6,579 nt of DNA from Deltaproteobacteria bacterium (lineage in GTDB: Bacteria; Desulfobacterota; Syntrophobacteria; BM002): positions 1 through 6,579 of the forward strand of contig JAGFXI010000108.1 of the NCBI GenBank assembly GCA_017861095.1, read 5' to 3'. The stretch's first letter is position 1. Each line of letters opens with the position of its first letter. Below are positions 4,975-6,579 of this stretch, piece after piece. Position numbers and translations under genes: made by a program. The notes below the pieces were generated by a model, which ran no database searches, was not told the origin of the DNA, and worked only from the letters and a program-made list of their open reading frames with translations.

Positions 4975-6579
4975 CGAAAAGAAGAAGTAGAGCGCCACCA
5001 GGGCCAGGGCGGCGAACATGGCCATCAGGTTGTACTGAAGCATTCCCGACTGGAGAAAGGAGAGCAAGCGCCCGCTCTCCACCGTAGCCCGACAGAGCCC
5101 GTCGATCCCGCCGTCGATGACCCGGCGGTCGTTTCGGGTGAAGAGATTCGAGAAGGTCCCGTAAATGACGTAATCGAGAAACCGCCGGTAGAATAGATCC
5201 ATGTACCAGCGGTTGGCGAAGAGGTTCCGGAGCGGGGGAATCCGCTCGACAAAGCCGACCTGCGCCGCACCCTTCCGGCCGAACTCCAGCCAGGCGAGAC
5301 TCACCCCGAAAAGGGCGAGCCCGACGGCAGCGAAGAGAAGCCAGTGGTGACCGCCCCCGGCGGCGGTCGCCGGGGCCCCATGGCCTCCTATCAGGAATTG
5401 CTGCAACGGATGCTCGAAGCGGCCGAGCACCAGGGTGACGGCGGCGAGAATGATGAGGGGCCATGCCATGACCCAGTAGAGTCCCGCATGGTGGTGGGCG
5501 GCGCTGTGGCCGGCTCCGTGCCCGCCGTGCTCCTCGCGGTGCACCTCCTCGATCTCCCGCGGCCGGAGGATGAGGAAGATGAGGCGGAACGAGTAGTAGG
5601 CGGTAAGGAAGGCCCCCAGAAGCCCGGCGGCTAGCCAGAGGGGGTTGTGCTGCTCGGCGAGGGCGCCCATGATCGCTTCCTTGCTGTAGAAACCGGAAAG
5701 AGGTGGGAGGCCGCTCAGAGCGGCAGCGGCGACGGTCATGCAGACCATGGGGATCTTGAGACCGCGGCCTCCCTGCCTCCCGATAAAATACATGTCGTTG
5801 GTTTCGTACTGATGAATGAAAACCCCCGAGCAGAGGAAGAGGAGGGCCTTGAAGCCGGCGTGGGTCGTCAGGTGAAAGACGCCGGCAAAGTAGCCTCCGG
5901 CGGCAAGGCCCATGACCATGAAGCCGAGCTGGCTGATGGTGGAGTAAGCCCAGACCTGTTTTATATCCCGGGTGACCATCGCCATGGTGGAGGAGAGGAA
6001 CATGGTGATCGTCCCGATGGCAAGGAAAACGGTCATCGCCTCGGCCGAGTTCGCAAAGAAGGGAAAGATGCGGGAGAACATGTAGACTCCCGCCGCGACC
6101 ATGGTGGCCGAATGGAGGAGCGCGCTCACCGGGGTCGGGCCCTCCATGGCGTCGGGGAGCCAGGTGAGGAGAGGAAACTGGGCGCTCTTGCCGACGACGC
6201 CCCCGAAGATGAGAACGGCGGCGACGGTGATGAGCGTCGATGACAGGCGCTCCTTGATCGCCGGGCTGTTCATTTCTAGGATGTTCAGGTTCCCGAAGTT
6301 GAGGAGCACCACGAGGAGCCCGAGGAAAAAGGCGATATCGCCCAGGCGGGTCATGACAAAGGCCTTCTTTCCCGCCTCGCTGGCGCTGAACTTCTCGTAC
6401 CAGAAGCCGATGAGGAGGTAGGAGGCGAGGCCCACGAGCTCCCAGAATACGTAGAGCTGGAGCATGGTGGGCGAGATGCTGAGGGTGATCATGGCCCAGG
6501 CGAAAAGAGACTGAAAGGCGTAGTAGCGGGAAAAGCCCGGATCGCCGGCCATGTAGCCGAGAGAGTAGACCTGCACCAA
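4972..6579 (-). CDS. nuoL: NADH-quinone oxidoreductase subunit L, 5' end outside window
   Basis: Distal antiporter-like proton-pumping subunit of complex I with the long lateral helix. 535 codons are present. The first (TTG at 6579) is an internal leucine in LVQVYSLGYM, not a start, and about 100 N-terminal residues are missing compared with E. coli NuoL (613). Numbering within the fragment, landmarks are TM5 Glu47 in FWELVGLASYLLIGFW, TM7 Lys131 in GKSAQFPLLTWLPDAMEGPTPVSALLH, His156 in TM8, Lys207 in TRDIKQVWAYSTISQLG, Lys244 in GFKALLFL, and Lys300-Glu301 in GFYSKEAI, where many homologues have Lys-Asp. A His/Gly-rich soluble loop spans about 347-364. The C-terminal part, from NRWYMDLFY through RRVIDGGIDGL to a final hydrophobic helix, is the lateral helix and last membrane anchor, so the 3' end is complete. 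nuoM follows 12 bp later; nuoK and the rest of the operon are expected upstream of 6579. Confidence 0.96.
   Translation of the reverse strand: MVQVYSLGYMAGDPGFSRYYAFQSLFAWAMITLSISPTMLQLYVFWELVGLASYLLIGFWYEKFSASEAGKKAFVMTRLGDIAFFLGLLVVLLNFGNLNILEMNSPAIKERLSSTLITVAAVLIFGGVVGKSAQFPLLTWLPDAMEGPTPVSALLHSATMVAAGVYMFSRIFPFFANSAEAMTVFLAIGTITMFLSSTMAMVTRDIKQVWAYSTISQLGFMVMGLAAGGYFAGVFHLTTHAGFKALLFLCSGVFIHQYETNDMYFIGRQGGRGLKIPMVCMTVAAAALSGLPPLSGFYSKEAIMGALAEQHNPLWLAAGLLGAFLTAYYSFRLIFLILRPREIEEVHREEHGGHGAGHSAAHHHAGLYWVMAWPLIILAAVTLVLGRFEHPLQQFLIGGHGAPATAAGGGHHWLLFAAVGLALFGVSLAWLEFGRKGAAQVGFVERIPPLRNLFANRWYMDLFYRRFLDYVIYGTFSNLFTRNDRRVIDGGIDGLCRATVESGRLLSFLQSGMLQYNLMAMFAALALVALYFFFS

Noticed and set aside
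6138..6180. Leucine in PLLTW of NuoL in place of the frequent histidine
   Set aside because: This position is variable in the family (E. coli has Gln, PLQTW), so it is not a sign of altered function.
5647..6243. Plus-strand open frame of 198 codons opposite nuoL
   Set aside because: It is antisense to conserved nuoL, with low-complexity Glu/Gly/Asp/His composition and no recognisable motif.

Overview
The window is high-GC bacterial DNA, and every gene I can support is on the minus strand. It reads from 6579 down to 1 in transcription order. It looks like the 3' end of a respiratory complex I (NADH:quinone oxidoreductase) operon, followed by a small iron-sulfur protein gene and the first two thirds of an ABC-transporter substrate-binding protein gene. 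The organism cannot be fixed from this window. The NuoM and NuoN loop sequences, the PF04392-type binding protein and the CTAAAGTG-type 9-nt repeats remind me of the Methylomirabilota/Rokubacteria, Nitrospirota or former Deltaproteobacteria; that is recollection, not a search result.

Layout from 6579 downward: nuoL (5' end outside the window), a 12-nt gap whose Shine-Dalgarno overlaps the nuoL stop, nuoM, a 4-nt ATGA overlap, then nuoN. NuoL, NuoM and NuoN are the three antiporter-like, proton-pumping membrane subunits of complex I. NuoL and NuoN keep their usual charged residues. NuoM does not: the TM5 glutamate aligns with Asp145, and the nearly invariant TM7 lysine aligns with Leu227.

A 232-bp intergenic stretch (1831-2062) follows nuoN. 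It holds two clusters of a 9-nt repeat (CTAAAGTGC-like), four units beside the downstream gene and two units just after the nuoN stop, in opposite orientation. Together they form an imperfect inverted repeat around about 150 bp of non-coding DNA.

The next gene (1057-1830) encodes a 257-residue soluble protein. It joins a thioredoxin-fold [2Fe-2S] domain (NuoE or HndC N-terminal type) to the C-terminal [4Fe-4S] domain of NuoF, and the whole FMN/NADH-binding and SLBB part of NuoF is missing. It could carry electrons but has no visible flavin or NADH site. Its place directly after nuoLMN suggests, without proving, a link to electron input for complex I or a related enzyme.

A 398-bp gene-free stretch (659-1056) with one plausible intrinsic terminator separates this from a secreted PF04392-family substrate-binding protein that runs off the window at position 1 and probably belongs to another transcription unit.
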